Shown here: in pieces, positions 52,203 to 61,613 of the stretch
Layout: the number at the start of each line of letters is the position of its first letter
Numbering within the stretch: the stretch's first letter is position 1
Source of the DNA: Mycolicibacterium arenosum
GTDB taxonomy: Bacteria; Actinomycetota; Actinomycetes; Mycobacteriales; Mycobacteriaceae
Assembly (NCBI RefSeq): GCF_024320865.1
Contig: NZ_JANDBD010000007.1
Span: forward strand, 186,001 to 250,000
DNA: 64,000 nucleotides
Direction of reading: 5' to 3'
Notes under the pieces: generated by a model
What the model was told of the DNA's origin: nothing
What the model saw: only the letters and a program-made list of their open reading frames with translations
Database searches by the model: none
Program-made: the position numbers and the translations under genes

Positions 52203-53486
52203 TCATGATGCGACCCGACGCAGCCGGGCGTTGATCGTGGCCAGCACGCTCCAGCCCACCAGCGTGCCGAGGGCGATCGAGAAGATGGCCGCGACCGTCG
52301 TGCCGAGCGCCATGACGCCGCCCTGGCCGGCCGCCGTCTCGCTGAGCGACTCGAAGCTCAACGCGCCGGGTACCAGCGCCCAGAACGCCGCCAGCATCAT
52401 GACGATCGCCGGCGGCGACGTCTTGATCCGCGCCCCGAGCATCGCGAACGGCACCACCAGAAACGCGCCGAGCGCACCGGCGTGCACCGGCGACATGAAC
52501 AGCCCGCCCACCTTCTGACCGATCAACGCGACGCCGACCGCGAGCATCAGCCACAGCAGTGATCCCTTCGGCGCCGACAGGTAGATGTACAGCCCGACCG
52601 ACACCACGATCACCGCGACGTACAGCGACCAGCTGCCCATCTGGGCCGACGGCTGAACCGGCTCGAGATCCGCGTCACCGAGGTGCACGCCCAGCCCGAC
52701 GCCGAAGACGAGCAGCATCAGTTGCGTCACACCGTAGATCAGCCGGGTGGCGCCGCTGATGATCTGCGCGCTCGCCAGCTCCATCGCGGCGATCGTCAGC
52801 GCCAGCCCCGGTAACACCGCCACCAGCGGCGGGCTCACGACCCGCAGCAGCCCGTCGTTGGCCGCATCCGCGACGAACCAGCTCGCCAGCAGCGTGACCA
52901 CCGCCGCGGCCAGCACCGGCAACACCGCGTTCAGCGTGGGGAACGGCCTGCCCAGCATGACGATCGCGCCGACGACCGCCCCGAGGAACACGTAGCCCCA
53001 CAGCGACGCCCACGTCGGGTTGATCACCATGCCGAAGCCGACGGTCGTGATCGTGTAGCCGATCACCGTGATGACGGGACCGAACCGCGGCGGCGTCGTC
53101 CGCGCCTCGGCCGCTTCCCGCGCCGCGTCGGCCGGGGTGATCGCCCCGACCTCGGCGAGCTCGGCGACCGCGTCGATCCGACTGGCGAGGTTCAGCTGCG
53201 TCGTCTGCTGAATGACGGTTTCGACCTCGTAGGCCACCGAGCCCACCTGCACCACCAGCGCCGTCGGCAACACCACGACGCGGACCTGTTGCTGCGTGTA
53301 GTTCGCGGCGATCGCCTGCAGCCGCGCCGCGACCAGATGCGTCGGCTGCTCGCACTCGATCAGCGCGATGCCCACCTCGCGCAGCATCGCCGCGACCTCG
53401 GCGTCGTCGTCGTGGGCCCCCGACGTCAGCGCCTGCGGGACCTCCTTGCGGATCGACTGCAGGAACCGCGCGCGCCGGCTCGTCAC
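52203..53486 (-). CDS. ThrE-type threonine/serine exporter family protein
   Basis: A 427-residue membrane protein. The N-terminal cytosolic domain (1-150) shows the ThrE pattern MLREVGIALIECEQPTHLVAARL and VVLPTALVVQVG; about ten helices follow in two halves (the PF06738 and DUF3815-like parts fused), including GFGMVINPTWASLWGYVFLG and PALSFESL near the end. It would export threonine or related small molecules. The GTG start overlaps the preceding stop (GTGA), coupling it to the SnoaL-like gene. Confidence 0.82.
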   Translation of the reverse strand: MTSRRARFLQSIRKEVPQALTSGAHDDDAEVAAMLREVGIALIECEQPTHLVAARLQAIAANYTQQQVRVVVLPTALVVQVGSVAYEVETVIQQTTQLNLASRIDAVAELAEVGAITPADAAREAAEARTTPPRFGPVITVIGYTITTVGFGMVINPTWASLWGYVFLGAVVGAIVMLGRPFPTLNAVLPVLAAAVVTLLASWFVADAANDGLLRVVSPPLVAVLPGLALTIAAMELASAQIISGATRLIYGVTQLMLLVFGVGLGVHLGDADLEPVQPSAQMGSWSLYVAVIVVSVGLYIYLSAPKGSLLWLMLAVGVALIGQKVGGLFMSPVHAGALGAFLVVPFAMLGARIKTSPPAIVMMLAAFWALVPGALSFESLSETAAGQGGVMALGTTVAAIFSIALGTLVGWSVLATINARLRRVAS

Positions 53487-53848
53487 GCGCTCGGCGGTGT
53501 CAGCACGGTGTACAGCACCTGAATCACGCCCTCCTCGATCAGCGCGACGTCGAGCCCGGCCATCGCCTGCTGCCCGTCGGGGCCGACGAGCCGCCAGGCG
53601 AGGTACCCGAATCCCTGCAGCGCGTGCACCGGGCCGACGGCCTCGAACTGCAGCGGTCCCAGGCCGTCCTGCAGGGCAACGCATTTCGCGTCGAGCGCTT
53701 CCCGGCCGACGGTCTCGCCCTCCGCGTCGATCCAGCGGACGTCGGCGGCGTAGGTGCGGTCGATCGCGGCGCGGCGCAGGGCCTCGTCACGCTCGTTGAA
53801 GACCTCGAGAAGGTTGGCGTGCATCAGGTGCTCAGTGGAGGTGGACAC
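53483..53848 (-). CDS. SnoaL/NTF2-like protein
   Basis: A 121-residue cone-fold protein of the SnoaL/DUF4440 type (NLLEVFNERDEALRRAAIDRTYAADVRWIDAEG, then FEAVGPVHALQGFGYLAWRLVG). Such domains bind small hydrophobic ligands or act as isomerases. I chose GTG 53848; an ATG at 53875 is also in frame, but would leave only nine bases before the divergent gene's start. First gene of the exporter operon; function unknown. Confidence 0.7.
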   Translation of the reverse strand: MSTSTEHLMHANLLEVFNERDEALRRAAIDRTYAADVRWIDAEGETVGREALDAKCVALQDGLGPLQFEAVGPVHALQGFGYLAWRLVGPDGQQAMAGLDVALIEEGVIQVLYTVLTPPSA

Positions 53849-53884
53849 CCCATCACTCTCGCATCCCTCTGACATGCTGGAGAC

Positions 53885-54661
53885 GTGAACACCCTCGACG
53901 ACCTCGTCGCCGAGTGGAATCTCACGGTGGACGGTCCGGAGCTGAGCCCGCGCGCCCGGACCGTCCGCAGCGATGGCGCGCCTGCCGTCCTGATGGTGGG
54001 CGCCGACGAACACGCTCACCTGGTGCTGCGTCGGTGGAACGGCGGCGGTGCGGTACGCCTGCTGCGAGCGGACCCCCACCGTCGCGCACTGCTGCTCGAG
54101 CGAGCCCGCCCGGAAAGTCTGCACGCCCTCGACGACGCCGCCGCGTGTGAGGTGGTCGCGGCACTGTACCCACGGCTACACGTTCCCGCGATGCCGCAGT
54201 TGCCCTCGCTGACAACACTTCTCGCTCAGTGGGCCGCGGACTTCGCAGAGTTGCCCCGCAGCGCGCCGATCCCGCACCGCCTGGTGGAGCAGGCCGTCAC
54301 GCTGTGCCGCGACCTGGGCGCCGAACCCGCCGGCCACGTTCTGCACGGCGATCTGCACTTCGCCAACGTGCTCGCCGCCGACCGCGAGCCGTGGCTGGCC
54401 ATCGCACCGACACCGGTCAACGGCGACCCGGCCTTCGAGATCGCTCCCATGCTCTGGAACCGCTGGGACGAGGTGGCCGACAGCGTCCGCTGGGGAGTAC
54501 AGCGTCGCTTCTTCGCGCTCGTCGACGCGGCGGGGTTCGACGAGGATCGCAGCCGCGGTTGGGTGATCATCCGGGTGGTCCGCGCCGCTGTCGACGCGTT
54601 ATCGGCCGGGCCCGCCGACCTGACGCGGTTCGTCACGCTGGCGAAAGCCGTGCAGGACTAG
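53885..54661 (+). CDS. Aminoglycoside/hydroxyurea phosphotransferase-like protein
   Basis: A 258-residue APH(6)/hydroxyurea-kinase-like protein. The catalytic loop is intact (HGDLHFANVLA, Asp156, Asn161). The next motif, normally LAIDPKP with a magnesium-binding Asp, reads LAIAPTPVNGDPAFEIA, putting Ala at 174. An active kinase therefore seems unlikely unless another acid substitutes. The GTG start faces the SnoaL-like gene. Probably intrinsic rather than a mobile resistance gene, since the codon usage matches its neighbours. Confidence 0.72.
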   Translation: MNTLDDLVAEWNLTVDGPELSPRARTVRSDGAPAVLMVGADEHAHLVLRRWNGGGAVRLLRADPHRRALLLERARPESLHALDDAAACEVVAALYPRLHVPAMPQLPSLTTLLAQWAADFAELPRSAPIPHRLVEQAVTLCRDLGAEPAGHVLHGDLHFANVLAADREPWLAIAPTPVNGDPAFEIAPMLWNRWDEVADSVRWGVQRRFFALVDAAGFDEDRSRGWVIIRVVRAAVDALSAGPADLTRFVTLAKAVQD

Positions 54662-55318
54662 CGACGAGCGACGCAGTACCGCCGGGTGGACGGCAGGAAG
54701 GCCAGGACCGCGGTCGCCAGCGGAACGCCGACGGACAGCAGGACCGTGAACGCCGCGAACCAGCCGCCCGTTCCGGAGAAGAGCGAGAAGTCCTCGTCGA
54801 AGTGCGATGACAGTGCGGTGAGGAAGAGCTGCACGAGGATCACGGGCACCGCGGTGACGACGATGCTGATGAAGCACCCCAGCGCGATCAGCCACCGCGA
54901 GAACAGCTTTCGGACCAGCAGCAGAACCGCACCCACCAGTAGCGCGACGGCGCTGACGGCGCTGCCGACGCCCATGGCGATCAGGAACGTGTGCAGCCAG
55001 GCGAGCTCACCGAGGTCACCGAGGTAGAGGTCGCCCTGGTCGGTCTGGTTCGCGACCGACGTGGTGATACTCGCCATGAGGACGTAGACGACGGCCTGGA
55101 AGCCCTGGTACAGGCCGAGCAGGATCGCCAGCACACCGGCGATGATCGCCGTGGCGATGCTCGGCGCGGGCGCAGGCGACTGGTACGGGTAGCCAACGGG
55201 TGCATGGTGATTCGGAGGACCCTGCCAGGGTTTGCGGTGCCGGGTACTGCGGCGGCGCCACCGGCTGGGCCGGATACTGGTCGGCGTAGGCGGGGTCCGG
55301 CGGGGGCGACGGCTGCAT
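54658..55318 (-). pseudogene. Frameshifted Pro-rich four-helix membrane protein gene
   Basis: ATG 55318 opens a Pro/Tyr/Gln-rich leader (MQPSPPPDPAYADQYPAQP), but near 55228-55237 the coherent protein jumps frame to KPWQGPPNHHAPVGYPYQSP and continues into the membrane part (IATAIIAGVLAILLGLYQG and three more helices). The shift of one insertion or two deletions breaks a typical actinobacterial DUF4190-like layout. If real, only an internal GTG start could make the 158-residue membrane part. A sequencing error is equally possible. It lies 15 bases after the kinase gene and was probably co-transcribed. Confidence 0.65.
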
Positions 55319-55333
55319 GGACCGTGCCCGGCC

Positions 55334-57145
55334 CTAGCCCGTAGCCCCGTTGATCACCGGCTTGTCGATGAGGCCCTCCTCCACGCCCCACTTGGTCGCG
55401 ATGGTCCGGTACTCACCGCTCGCGATGAGGTACTCGAGGGCCTGCTTCATCGCCTGCCCGAGCTTGGAGTCCTGGGCCACCGGCCAGCCGTACGGTGCGA
55501 GGTCGAACACGTCGCCCGTCGTCTCCAGCGCTCCCGCACTGAGTTTCACCGTGAAACCCGTGACCGGTGAGTCCGCCGACATGGCGTCGACGTCGCCGTT
55601 GACCAGCGCGGCGGTCAGGTCGTCCTGACGCGTGTAGGTGACCATGTCGATCGGCGACAGACCCGCCGCCTCGCATGCCGAACTCTTCGCGGGCACCTCG
55701 GTGGTCTCCTGGATCGACGCGAACGTGACACCGATCCGCAGGCCGCACGCGGCATCCGGGGACACCGTGGTCCCCGTGCGCCGCGCCCACTGCGTACCCG
55801 CCTGGAAGTACGTCACGAAGTCGACCAGTTGTTCGCGCTCCAGAGTGTCGGTGAACGAGGACATCCCGGCGTTGAAGCTGCCGCTGCTGACCGATCCGAT
55901 GATGCTCTCGAACGCCGTCTCCCGGTAGTCCGCCGTGAGGCCCAGCACGCGGGTGACGGCGTTCATGAGGTCGACGTCGAAACCGACGATCTTGCCCGAC
56001 GGATCCTTGAACTCGTTGGGCGCGTATGGCACGTTGACGCCGACTATCAGGCGGCCGGTCGAGCGGATGTTCTCGGGCACCAACGCCGCGATCTCGGGTA
56101 TCGCCCCGCCGGAAACCGAAGGGGGAACGGTGCTTTCGGCGACGCTGGCAGGCCTTGTGTCACCGCTTCGGGTTCCGCCCCAGAGCTGCCACGCCCCGAC
56201 CGTACACACGGCGACCACCGCGATCGACGCGGCCGAGATCCACATCGCCTTCTTCGAAAGACCTGTGCCCGTGGACTTCACGGAGCGGCGGGCGGAGTGT
56301 CGACCCGACGTTCGTCCGCCCCGCGGGACCGGCGCCGTCAGCGCACGTCGCGCGGCGGCACCCAGTTCGGCTGCGGTCTGATAGCGCTTGCCCGGTTTCT
56401 TCGCCATGCCCTTGGCGACGACCTCGTCGAACGCGGCGAGCTTGGGATCGGTGTCCGACGGCCGCGGCGGGGGCGACATCATGTGCCCGGCGATCTGCTG
56501 CTCGAGGCTGTCCGCCTGATACGGCCGCACGCCGGTCAGACACTCGTAGAGCACGCAGGCCAGCGCGTAGATGTCGGCGCGGCCGTCGATCGGGCCCGCT
56601 TCGAAGCGCTCGGGTGCCATGTACCCCAACGTGCCCAGCGTGTTGCCCGCCGTCGTCAGGCCCTTCTCACTCGCGGTGCGCGCCAGTCCGAAATCGATGA
56701 GGTAGGCGAACTCCCGCACGGTCAGCAGGATGTTCGACGGCTTCACGTCGCGGTGGATCAGCCCCGACGCGTGCGCGGCGTCCAGCGCGTTGGCGACCTG
56801 CTCGACGACGGACACCGCCAGCGTCGGCGACAGCGGTCGCTTCCGATCGGCCAGCAACTCCCCCACCGTCTGGCCTTCGATGAGGCGCATGTCGAGGTAG
56901 AGCCGGCCGTCGATCTCGCCGAAGCCGTGAATCGGGACGACGTGCGGGTCGCTGACGCCGGCCGCGGCCTGTGATTCCCGACGAAACCGCTGCTGGAAGG
57001 TCTCGTCGGCGGCCATGTGATGCGGCAGGACCTTGAGTGCGACGACGCGATCGGTGCGGGTGTCGAAGGCCTCGTAGACCTCGCCCATGCCGCCTCTGCC
57101 CAGCAGCTTTCGCAACTGGTAGGGACCGAATTGTGTCGCATCCAC
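55334..57145 (-). CDS. Ser/Thr kinase fused to extracellular amino-acid-binding domain
   Basis: A 603-residue receptor kinase. The cytosolic kinase (8-270) has GRGGMGEVY, Lys38, HRDVKPSN with Asp133, DFG with Asp151 and the normal GTLGYMAPER. A basic linker and one helix (300-322) lead to residues 355-595, a periplasmic solute-binding family 3 domain: RLIVGVNVPYAPNEFKDPSG, IVGFDVDLMNAVTRVLGL, GSFNAGMSSFTDTLER and DAMSADSPVTGF. Such domains bind amino acids such as Glu, Gln or Asp, so ligand would directly control kinase activity. GTG start. Confidence 0.9.
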   Translation of the reverse strand: MDATQFGPYQLRKLLGRGGMGEVYEAFDTRTDRVVALKVLPHHMAADETFQQRFRRESQAAAGVSDPHVVPIHGFGEIDGRLYLDMRLIEGQTVGELLADRKRPLSPTLAVSVVEQVANALDAAHASGLIHRDVKPSNILLTVREFAYLIDFGLARTASEKGLTTAGNTLGTLGYMAPERFEAGPIDGRADIYALACVLYECLTGVRPYQADSLEQQIAGHMMSPPPRPSDTDPKLAAFDEVVAKGMAKKPGKRYQTAAELGAAARRALTAPVPRGGRTSGRHSARRSVKSTGTGLSKKAMWISAASIAVVAVCTVGAWQLWGGTRSGDTRPASVAESTVPPSVSGGAIPEIAALVPENIRSTGRLIVGVNVPYAPNEFKDPSGKIVGFDVDLMNAVTRVLGLTADYRETAFESIIGSVSSGSFNAGMSSFTDTLEREQLVDFVTYFQAGTQWARRTGTTVSPDAACGLRIGVTFASIQETTEVPAKSSACEAAGLSPIDMVTYTRQDDLTAALVNGDVDAMSADSPVTGFTVKLSAGALETTGDVFDLAPYGWPVAQDSKLGQAMKQALEYLIASGEYRTIATKWGVEEGLIDKPVINGATG

Positions 57146-57696
57146 CGTGAACTCCTCGGCTGCGGCCTATCGGTGTGTCGTCTGAAGCTACCTCACGTTT
57201 GCCGGGGATGCCCGAAGTCTCGTCAGGCTGCGTCAATTTCCGTACGGCCGCGGCGTTCGCGGCATCGGACACCACAGCACCGGCCGACCCAGCGGGCGGG
57301 CACGCCGTTCCGCGGAGCATCTGGTCAGGAGCCCGAGGTGCAGCGATCGCATGAATCGAGCCTAGAAGCGTCCGGCGCGCGCCTGCCGCACCAAATCCGC
57401 TGGCGCAAGGCGAGCGCGCCTTCCGGGCCCCCTCCAACCGAAAGACGCGCTCGCACGCGCCCCCAACCGACAGATCCGTTTGCACCAACCACGGCGCTCC
57501 CGGCGGCACATCTGTCAGACAATGCCAAATGCTAGTAGCCCGTCAATAATGCGGCAAGCCCCAAAGCGCTATTCTGGCGACGGGGTTCAACGATCTTGAT
57601 TACCGTTGTTACCTGCGCAAAGCGCGATTGCGAACAGTTGCTGGCGAAGTGTGGACACAACGCATAGCACAATCGTTGCCAGGGTGGTGTCAATAA
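57146..57696. other. Intergenic region with no recognisable gene
   Basis: About 550 bases between two minus-strand genes. The 57530-57700 part is noticeably A/T-richer than the surroundings. CCCC(T/C)CCAACCGA occurs twice near 57427 and 57470, about 40 bases apart. The region must hold the kinase promoter; I saw no convincing gene, RNA or terminator. Confidence 0.5.
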
Positions 57697-58212
57697 CTAG
57701 AAGACCCGGCACCACGGATTCATGTTCGAGAAGTGCACCGCGGGCATGCCGTCGACCGTCACGAAGTCGGTGCCCTCGTCCCAGTTGGTGTCCGGTGTGA
57801 TCCACGGCGGCACGCCGTCGGGGTAGGCGATCGTCATGTCGCGGTAGAACGCCACCCCCGGCGGACAGTCGGAGTTCCTCTCCTGCCTGGGGTTCCACGC
57901 GTGCACGACGACGGGATTGGTCAGCGTGCGACCCTGCGCGCAATTGGGCTGGCACTCCACGGAGCTGTCGTCGCCGGTGCCCCTCGCCCCGTCGTAACCC
58001 CACTCCGTCCACGTCATGCCCTCGAGGACGCCGGTGTTGTCGCAGTTGTAGTCGAAGCGCTCGGGCCTGGCCTGCGCCGGCTGCTGGGCGGTCACGCACT
58101 TGCCGATCGCGTACACGGTCTGCTCGGGCTGCGGATCGGCGGCGGCGATCCCGGAGGTCCAGGTCAACGCCGCCACGGCGATCGTCGTCGACAGTACGAG
58201 TCTGCGGGCCAC
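57697..58212 (-). CDS. Secreted Cys-containing protein of unknown function
   Basis: A 171-residue exported protein. The Sec signal peptide is residues 1-25 (VLSTTIAVAALTWTSGIAAA, mature DPQPEQ). The mature part holds seven Cys residues (KCVTAQ, YNCDNT, VECQPNCAQG, SDCPPG, PWCRVF) and many aromatic residues, suggesting a disulfide-bonded wall or secreted protein. No family recognised. GTG start. It is divergent from an FAD-enzyme gene, 110 bases away. Confidence 0.7.
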   Translation of the reverse strand: MARRLVLSTTIAVAALTWTSGIAAADPQPEQTVYAIGKCVTAQQPAQARPERFDYNCDNTGVLEGMTWTEWGYDGARGTGDDSSVECQPNCAQGRTLTNPVVVHAWNPRQERNSDCPPGVAFYRDMTIAYPDGVPPWITPDTNWDEGTDFVTVDGMPAVHFSNMNPWCRVF

Positions 58213-58322
58213 GCGGCCGCTCCTTCGATAGGGGTGTGTGCATCCAGGACGCTAACAGGACGCGAGGAACGTCAGCGCATCGTCACCGGTGCGTGCGGCC
58301 CTCGCCGGTAACGTCGGCGCCA

Positions 58323-59705
58323 GTGACCACTTTCGAAACGGACTACCTGGTCGTCGGCGCAGGCGCGATGGGGATGGCGTTCGTCGACACCCTGCTGACC
58401 GAGACGGCGGACACCGACACCACCGTCACGCTCATCGACGACGGCCACCAGCCCGGCGGGCACTGGAATCGGTCGTACCCCTTCGTCCGGTTGCACCAGC
58501 CGTCGGCCTACTACGGGGTGAATTCGCGGCCACTGGGCGACGACCTCGTCGACACCACCGGGTGGAACGCGGGGTTCCTCGAACTGGCGACCGGCAACGA
58601 GGTCTGCTCGTACTACGAGCAGGTGCTTCACCACCACCTGCTGCCGACCGACCGCCTCACCTACCTGCCGATGGCTCGATACCTGGGCCACAACAGGTTT
58701 CGCACGCTGGACGGCACCGAGCACTCCGTCGTCGCGCGACGTCGGGTGGTCGACGCGACGTATCTGCGGACCGAGGTGCCCGCGATGCGGCCGCCGCCTT
58801 TCGCCGTCGGCAGCGGTGTGCACGTGGTGGCGCCCAACGACCTGCCCCGCCACGCGCCCGGACACGAGCGCTTCACGATCGTCGGAGCGGGCAAGACCGG
58901 CATCGACGTCTGCCTCTGGTTGCTGCGACTCGGCGTCGCCCCCGAGCGCCTGCGGTGGATCGTGCCGCGCGACGCGTGGCTGATGAACCGCGCCGGCGTC
59001 CAACCGGGCCCTGGATTCCGCACCTCACTCGTCACGGCCACGCAGGCCGTGTTCGAAGCGAACTCGCTCGACGACCTCCTCCTGCGCCTGGAGGCGAAGG
59101 ACAACCTACTTCGCGTCGATCCGTCGGTCGTGCCGACGATGTACCACTGCGCCATCGTCTCGCTGCGCGAACTGGAGCATCTTCGCCGGATCCGCGACGT
59201 GGTGCGGATGGGCCGGGTGCTCATGGTGGAAGCGGATCGAATGACGTTGCAGGACGGCGACATTGCCACTACCGCTGACACGCTGTACGTCGACTGCACT
59301 GCGGCGGGACTATCCCGACCGCCTGCGGTGCCGGTCTTCGACGGTGAGCGGATCACCCTGCAGAGCCTGCGCGGATGCCAGCAGGTGTTCAGTTCCGCCC
59401 TGATCGCCCGCGTCGAGACCGGTTACCCCGACGACGACGCCCGCAACGCGCTGTGCGCACCGGTGCCGCACCCCGACGTGCCGCTGGACTGGTTACGCAT
59501 CACATTGTCGGACAACCTCGCTCAGGCCCGCTGGCTTCAGGACCCGGGTCTGACGGCATGGCTCGAATCGGCACGGCTCAACGCGGTGCGCGGGGTGTTC
59601 CCCGAACTCGCCTCAGAGGACACCCGCGAGGCGACGGTCACCGCCCTCACCGCCGCCATGGCGGCGACCAACGACCGACTGTCGGCGCTGATGAGCACCG
59701 ATTAA
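58323..59705 (+). CDS. FAD/NAD(P)-binding oxidoreductase
   Basis: A 460-residue flavoprotein. The N-terminal FAD motif is YLVVGAGAMGMAFVDTLL, followed by GGHWNRSYPFVRLHQPSAYYG, typical of flavin monooxygenase-like proteins; a second dinucleotide fold is FTIVGAGKTGIDVCLWLLRLG near residue 190. The Baeyer-Villiger fingerprint FxGxxxHxxxWP is not evident, so the reaction is uncertain. GTG start chosen as the first start directly before the FAD fold. Confidence 0.75.
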   Translation: MTTFETDYLVVGAGAMGMAFVDTLLTETADTDTTVTLIDDGHQPGGHWNRSYPFVRLHQPSAYYGVNSRPLGDDLVDTTGWNAGFLELATGNEVCSYYEQVLHHHLLPTDRLTYLPMARYLGHNRFRTLDGTEHSVVARRRVVDATYLRTEVPAMRPPPFAVGSGVHVVAPNDLPRHAPGHERFTIVGAGKTGIDVCLWLLRLGVAPERLRWIVPRDAWLMNRAGVQPGPGFRTSLVTATQAVFEANSLDDLLLRLEAKDNLLRVDPSVVPTMYHCAIVSLRELEHLRRIRDVVRMGRVLMVEADRMTLQDGDIATTADTLYVDCTAAGLSRPPAVPVFDGERITLQSLRGCQQVFSSALIARVETGYPDDDARNALCAPVPHPDVPLDWLRITLSDNLAQARWLQDPGLTAWLESARLNAVRGVFPELASEDTREATVTALTAAMAATNDRLSALMSTD

Positions 59706-59742
59706 CTCAGTACTGGGGCTGCGGGCAGCAGCGCGGAGGCGA

Positions 59743-61044
59743 CTACTCAGAGCGCCCCGGCGGTGGCGTCGAGGTCGACGTTCGCGCGCAACGCTCCGCC
59801 GAAATCGCCTCAGCCACTCTGCGACCGCTCACCAGGGCACCCTGAATCGACGCCGTGTCACGATGGTCGCCGCACAACCACAGTCCGTCCGGATTGCGCG
59901 CCGGGCGCCGAACGATCAGCGGTGCGGGTTGGACGGGGAGTGCGTCGGCGACCTCGTGCCGGATCACCGACGTCCATCCGGACGCGTCGATCCCGAGGAT
60001 GTCGCTCGCGTGTCGGCGCATCACCGACTCCGAGGGCGTTCGGCGGTCGGGCCCGATGAGTGCCGACGCGGCGACGAGGTGTCGGCCCGGCGGTGCGTAC
60101 GTCGGTGCGGCCGCACTGATGACCGCGGTGTTGACCACCGGACCCGGCGGATCGGCGCGTCCGTCGACGCACAGCATCGCCGGGCCCGGCGGTACGTCAT
60201 CGGCGGCCCACCAGTCGGTCACCACACCCTTCATCGCCGGTACTGCCGCACCGGTGAGCACGGCGGCCGCGGGTCCGTCGACGGCCACGACCACCTCCCG
60301 CGCGCGTACCGTCGCGTCGCCGTCGGACACCTCCCAGTCGACGCCGGCGCGAACGAGACGAACAGCCTTGCGCTGCAGGCGAATTCGATCGACGACTGGA
60401 CGTGCCAGTAACGCGGGTAACGCGCCCATGCCGTCGGCCGGCAACCCGGGAGCCCCGAGTGCGAACATCCGCACCAGCAGGAGCGCGAAGGCGTTCGACG
60501 TCGATCCCGTGTCATCGAGCAGCACGCCCGCCAGGAAGCGATCGATCACGCGACGAGTCAAGCCGTGAACGTTGCTGCGCTCCAGTGCTTCTCGAAGGGT
60601 CGTGTCGTCGCGTGCCGCCGTCAGAGCGCCGGGCCGGAGCGCGGGTAACGCCCAGCGAACGAGAGCGAACACCTCCGGCGGGGTCAGCCCGCCGCGCACG
60701 AGCATCTTCGGGACCGCGCGGAACTCGCGCAGCGGGTGCACCCACGTGACGCGGTCGTGATCTCGTCGGACGACCACCCCGGCGTCGAACGCCTGCAATC
60801 GCAGCTCAGCGACGTCCACCGCTCGCCGCAACGCGGGGTACGCCGGATTGAGCACCTGGAAGCCGCGGTCACACCGGAAGCCGTCGACGACGTCTGTTCG
60901 CACTCGCCCGCCGACCCGGTCCTGTGCCTCCCAGACGACGACGTCGTGACCGCTCCGCGCCAGGACACCCGCGCAGCGCAGTCCTGCGAGGCCGGCGCCG
61001 ATGACCAGAACGTCGCAGTCCTCGGCACCACTGTTGTCGCTCAT
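59743..61044 (-). CDS. FAD-dependent amine oxidase/phytoene-desaturase-like enzyme
   Basis: A 433-residue flavoprotein. The FAD motif DVLVIGAGLAGLRCAGVLARSGHDVVVWEAQDRVGGR spans 10-46, and the C-terminal FAD contact is LWLCGDHRDTASIQGALVSGRRVAEAI. The middle carries GFQVLNPAYP and FLAGVLLDD as in protoporphyrinogen-oxidase-like and carotenoid-desaturase-like proteins. Substrate unknown; no carotenoid gene is nearby. Confidence 0.78.
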   Translation of the reverse strand: MSDNSGAEDCDVLVIGAGLAGLRCAGVLARSGHDVVVWEAQDRVGGRVRTDVVDGFRCDRGFQVLNPAYPALRRAVDVAELRLQAFDAGVVVRRDHDRVTWVHPLREFRAVPKMLVRGGLTPPEVFALVRWALPALRPGALTAARDDTTLREALERSNVHGLTRRVIDRFLAGVLLDDTGSTSNAFALLLVRMFALGAPGLPADGMGALPALLARPVVDRIRLQRKAVRLVRAGVDWEVSDGDATVRAREVVVAVDGPAAAVLTGAAVPAMKGVVTDWWAADDVPPGPAMLCVDGRADPPGPVVNTAVISAAAPTYAPPGRHLVAASALIGPDRRTPSESVMRRHASDILGIDASGWTSVIRHEVADALPVQPAPLIVRRPARNPDGLWLCGDHRDTASIQGALVSGRRVAEAISAERCARTSTSTPPPGRSE

Positions 61045-61124
61045 GTGACGTGCCTACCGCGGACCGAGTCGGGCCGCGGACGTCGTGCGCGACCGTAACC
61101 CTTCGGTAAGCGGGCGGATTTTGC

Positions 61125-61457
61125 TCAGTACTGGCTGCAGGTGGCGGCGGTCGCGTTGATGGTGCCGGTGTACGCCGCCAGCTGGGGGTACTTCTGCAGC
61201 TGCGCGATCAGGCCGCGACGGCCGTCCGGCGGGGCCGCGACCAGCTGCTGCAGATAGCCGTTGGCGATCGGGTTGCCGAGGAGTTGGCTCGCGGCGGCCG
61301 GATCCTGCGCTTTCAGCGCGGCGACCACCTGCGAGTAGTTACACGGCGAGTTGACGATGGCCTCGACGTCCGGCTCCGCGCTGGCGATACCGGCTCCGGC
61401 GCCCGCGGCGAGAAGCAGTCCGCCGAAGCAGACAGTCAGCTTGGTGGTCACGCGCAT
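61125..61457 (-). CDS. Haemophore-like secreted protein
   Basis: A 110-residue secreted protein: signal peptide residues 1-30 (ending GIASA, mature EPDVEAI), then an all-helical domain with one disulfide (SPCNYSQVVAALKAQDP and the final TCSQY) and NPIANGYLQQLVAAPPDGRRGLIAQL. This is the mycobacterial haem-binding family that includes Rv0203-like haemophores. A role in haem capture is known for some members; here it is inferred. The ATG at 61457 gives the best signal peptide. Confidence 0.8.
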   Translation of the reverse strand: MRVTTKLTVCFGGLLLAAGAGAGIASAEPDVEAIVNSPCNYSQVVAALKAQDPAAASQLLGNPIANGYLQQLVAAPPDGRRGLIAQLQKYPQLAAYTGTINATAATCSQY

Positions 61458-61613
61458 TGCATCGGCCTTTCGACATGCGACTGAATCGAGTGAAACGCTA
61501 CCAGCCATTTCGGGGTCGCGGGTTTGCTTGTGCTGCGCGCGAAATCACTCTTCGAGAATCCACAAGATGACGGAATTCGCCAGATTCCCGTCATCGTGTG
61601 TTGTTTCGGCGCG

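Noticed and set aside
53885..54661. Acquired aminoglycoside-resistance gene
   Set aside because: Codon use matches the chromosome, no mobile element is near and a metal-binding Asp is missing.
57325..57528. Minus-strand open frame in the long intergenic gap
   Set aside because: Composition is low-complexity Gly/Arg typical of GC-driven frames, with no ribosome-binding site or domain.
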